From JBAXTE01 sp963556065 (GTDB taxonomy: Bacteria > Bacteroidota > Bacteroidia > Bacteroidales > WCHB1-69): a DNA stretch of 64,000 nucleotides. Every line of letters begins with the position of its first letter. Position 1 is the first letter of the stretch. A program made the translations under genes and the position numbers. The DNA is taken from contig CAUVYH020000009.1 in NCBI GenBank assembly GCA_963556065.3, positions 62,001-126,000 on the forward strand, in the 5' to 3' direction. Below are positions 63,180 through 64,000 of the stretch, in pieces. The notes beneath the pieces are model-generated. The model did no database searches and was not told where the DNA came from. It saw only the letters and a list, made by a program, of their open reading frames with translations.

Positions 63180-63803
63180 CTATTCGGCTTTTGCTTTCTT
63201 GCGTGATTTGTAAATTTTAAAACCATAATAGAAGATAACAATTACAAAAAGTACAAGCACAACAATATCAATCGTATGGCTGTATTTCATTACTTCTGCC
63301 CAGTTGTTTTTTAGGATTATGCCCAAGTATGTCAAAAAAGAATTCCACATTGCGGCACCGGCAATGGTATAGATACAAAATTTGGTAAGATTCATTTTTC
63401 CCATTCCGGCAGGGATACTGATCAGATGGCGAATGATGGGGATAAATCGGGCAATAAATATGGTTAAGGATCCGCGTTTTTGGAAAAAACGTACCGTTAC
63501 ATCCAAATCATGGTTATCGATTAAAAGATATTTCCCGAATTTATTAATAAAGGGTTTTCCGCCGTAATAACCCATGGCATAAGAGATTAGAGAGCCGATT
63601 ATACTCCCTAATGTTGCTGCAACAGCAACTCCGAAAAAGGATAGATGCCCGTCGGCAATTAAAAATCCGGCAAAAGGCAATACAGCTTCGCTTGGAACAG
63701 GAAAAACCATGCTTTCAAGCATCATTAAAAATACAATTCCGGGATAAGAAGTGGCGGCTATTATTGCTACGGCTAAGTTTGCAATCCATTGTGTAATTCC
63801 CAT
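63180..63803 (-). CDS. DedA-family membrane protein
   Basis: 207 residues with several transmembrane helices. DedA motifs are visible: FLMMLESMVFPVPSEAVLPF (amphipathic re-entrant Glu-Pro segment), ATLGSIIGSLISYAMG and FIARFIPIIRHLISIPAGMG with the conserved Arg pair. Members act in membrane lipid homeostasis; some flip undecaprenyl phosphate across the inner membrane, which would suit a neighbourhood rich in undecaprenyl-linked polymer synthesis (inference). It is flanked on the same strand by aroE (2 bases downstream) and by a partial gene 33 bases upstream. Confidence 0.92.
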   Translation of the reverse strand: MGITQWIANLAVAIIAATSYPGIVFLMMLESMVFPVPSEAVLPFAGFLIADGHLSFFGVAVAATLGSIIGSLISYAMGYYGGKPFINKFGKYLLIDNHDLDVTVRFFQKRGSLTIFIARFIPIIRHLISIPAGMGKMNLTKFCIYTIAGAAMWNSFLTYLGIILKNNWAEVMKYSHTIDIVVLVLFVIVIFYYGFKIYKSRKKAKAE

Positions 63804-63836
63804 AGTCGTTGATTCAGTTATTGATTTTTGGTTGTG

Positions 63837-64000
63837 TTATTTTTGTTTTAAAAGTTCCATTAATTTACAAAAGTTGGGGTTTTCCGCCAACGTTTCATCA
63901 TAGTTGAGCATTTTTTCTTCGTAGTTAAAGTTTTTGTCGGCAATCGAAAGCAAAAGTTGCTCGGCTGTTTGTGTATCGCCTGTAAGCAATGCATAAATAC
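63837..64000 (-). CDS. C-terminal end of an unidentified protein (truncated by the window edge)
   Basis: About 54 codons ending in a TAA at 63837-63839; the start lies outside the window. The visible C-terminus has helical, TPR-tail-like character (YALLTGDTQTAEQLL, then NYDETLAENPNFCKLMELL). It is too short to assign a family. It is on the same strand as dedA, with a 33-base gap, and is probably the upstream gene of that operon. Confidence 0.7.
   Translation of the reverse strand, partial: IYALLTGDTQTAEQLLLSIADKNFNYEEKMLNYDETLAENPNFCKLMELLKQK

Overview
The window looks like chromosome of a Bacteroidota bacterium, probably Bacteroidales-like (inference). The DNA is moderately AT-rich. Several secreted proteins end in type IX secretion (T9SS) sorting domains of the YPNP type. 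At least 13 genes have an exact TAnnTTTG box, the Bacteroidota -7 element, just upstream. There are many signal-peptide proteins, lipoproteins with a Cys-Lys-Lys start, and family-typical genes (FISUMP domain, GxxExxY, lamin-tail proteins, Bacteroidota DnaB, LuxE-like). I saw no tRNA, rRNA, CRISPR array or transposase gene.

Layout. 1-9.9 kb (minus strand): two tandem papain-fold (C1-like) secreted proteins, the second cut by the window edge, then a large lamin-tail-domain T9SS protein. 10-25 kb: mostly housekeeping, with asd, a TPR protein, a lipoprotein-recQ pair, a LuxE-like acyl-protein synthetase, a TlpA-like thioredoxin, dnaB with a conserved exported protein, a Cas4-like/DUF2779 nuclease and rlmN. 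22.7-29.4 kb: an M6 metalloprotease T9SS cargo, a FISUMP protein, a small outer-membrane protein, a GxxExxY gene inside phased CTTTGTG repeat arrays, a lipoprotein and an amidohydrolase. 29.5-38.4 kb: nfo, two tandem giant beta-helix T9SS proteins enclosed by two copies of a roughly 200-bp palindromic repeat, then a subtilisin-like protease and an outer-membrane protein. 38.5-50.2 kb: a small secreted protein, a TonB-plug/VWA fusion protein, a 2047-residue alpha-2-macroglobulin, an AT-rich orphan membrane protein and a small barrel. 50.2-53 kb: lpdA and a methionine gamma-lyase-like enzyme. 53.1-62.4 kb: one tight seven-step operon for polysaccharide export (Wza-like, a frameshifted Wzc-like tyrosine kinase, rfbC, a WecA/MraY-family initiating transferase, a lytic transglycosylase) that continues into uvrA and a retropepsin-like gene. 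62.4-64 kb (minus): aroE, dedA and the end of an unidentified gene.

How the genes work together. The window mixes core replication, repair and metabolism with a large investment in the cell surface: about five T9SS cargo proteins, secreted proteases of three folds (C1-like, M6, S8), a protease-trapping macroglobulin and a polysaccharide export operon.

The items most worth a second look are the repeat-bounded GxxExxY unit with its empty twin, the repeat-bounded beta-helix pair, the C1-like proteins with an unusual active-site motif and a dockerin-like calcium loop, the plug-VWA fusion, and the apparent frameshift that separates the Wzc-like membrane adaptor from its kinase domain.
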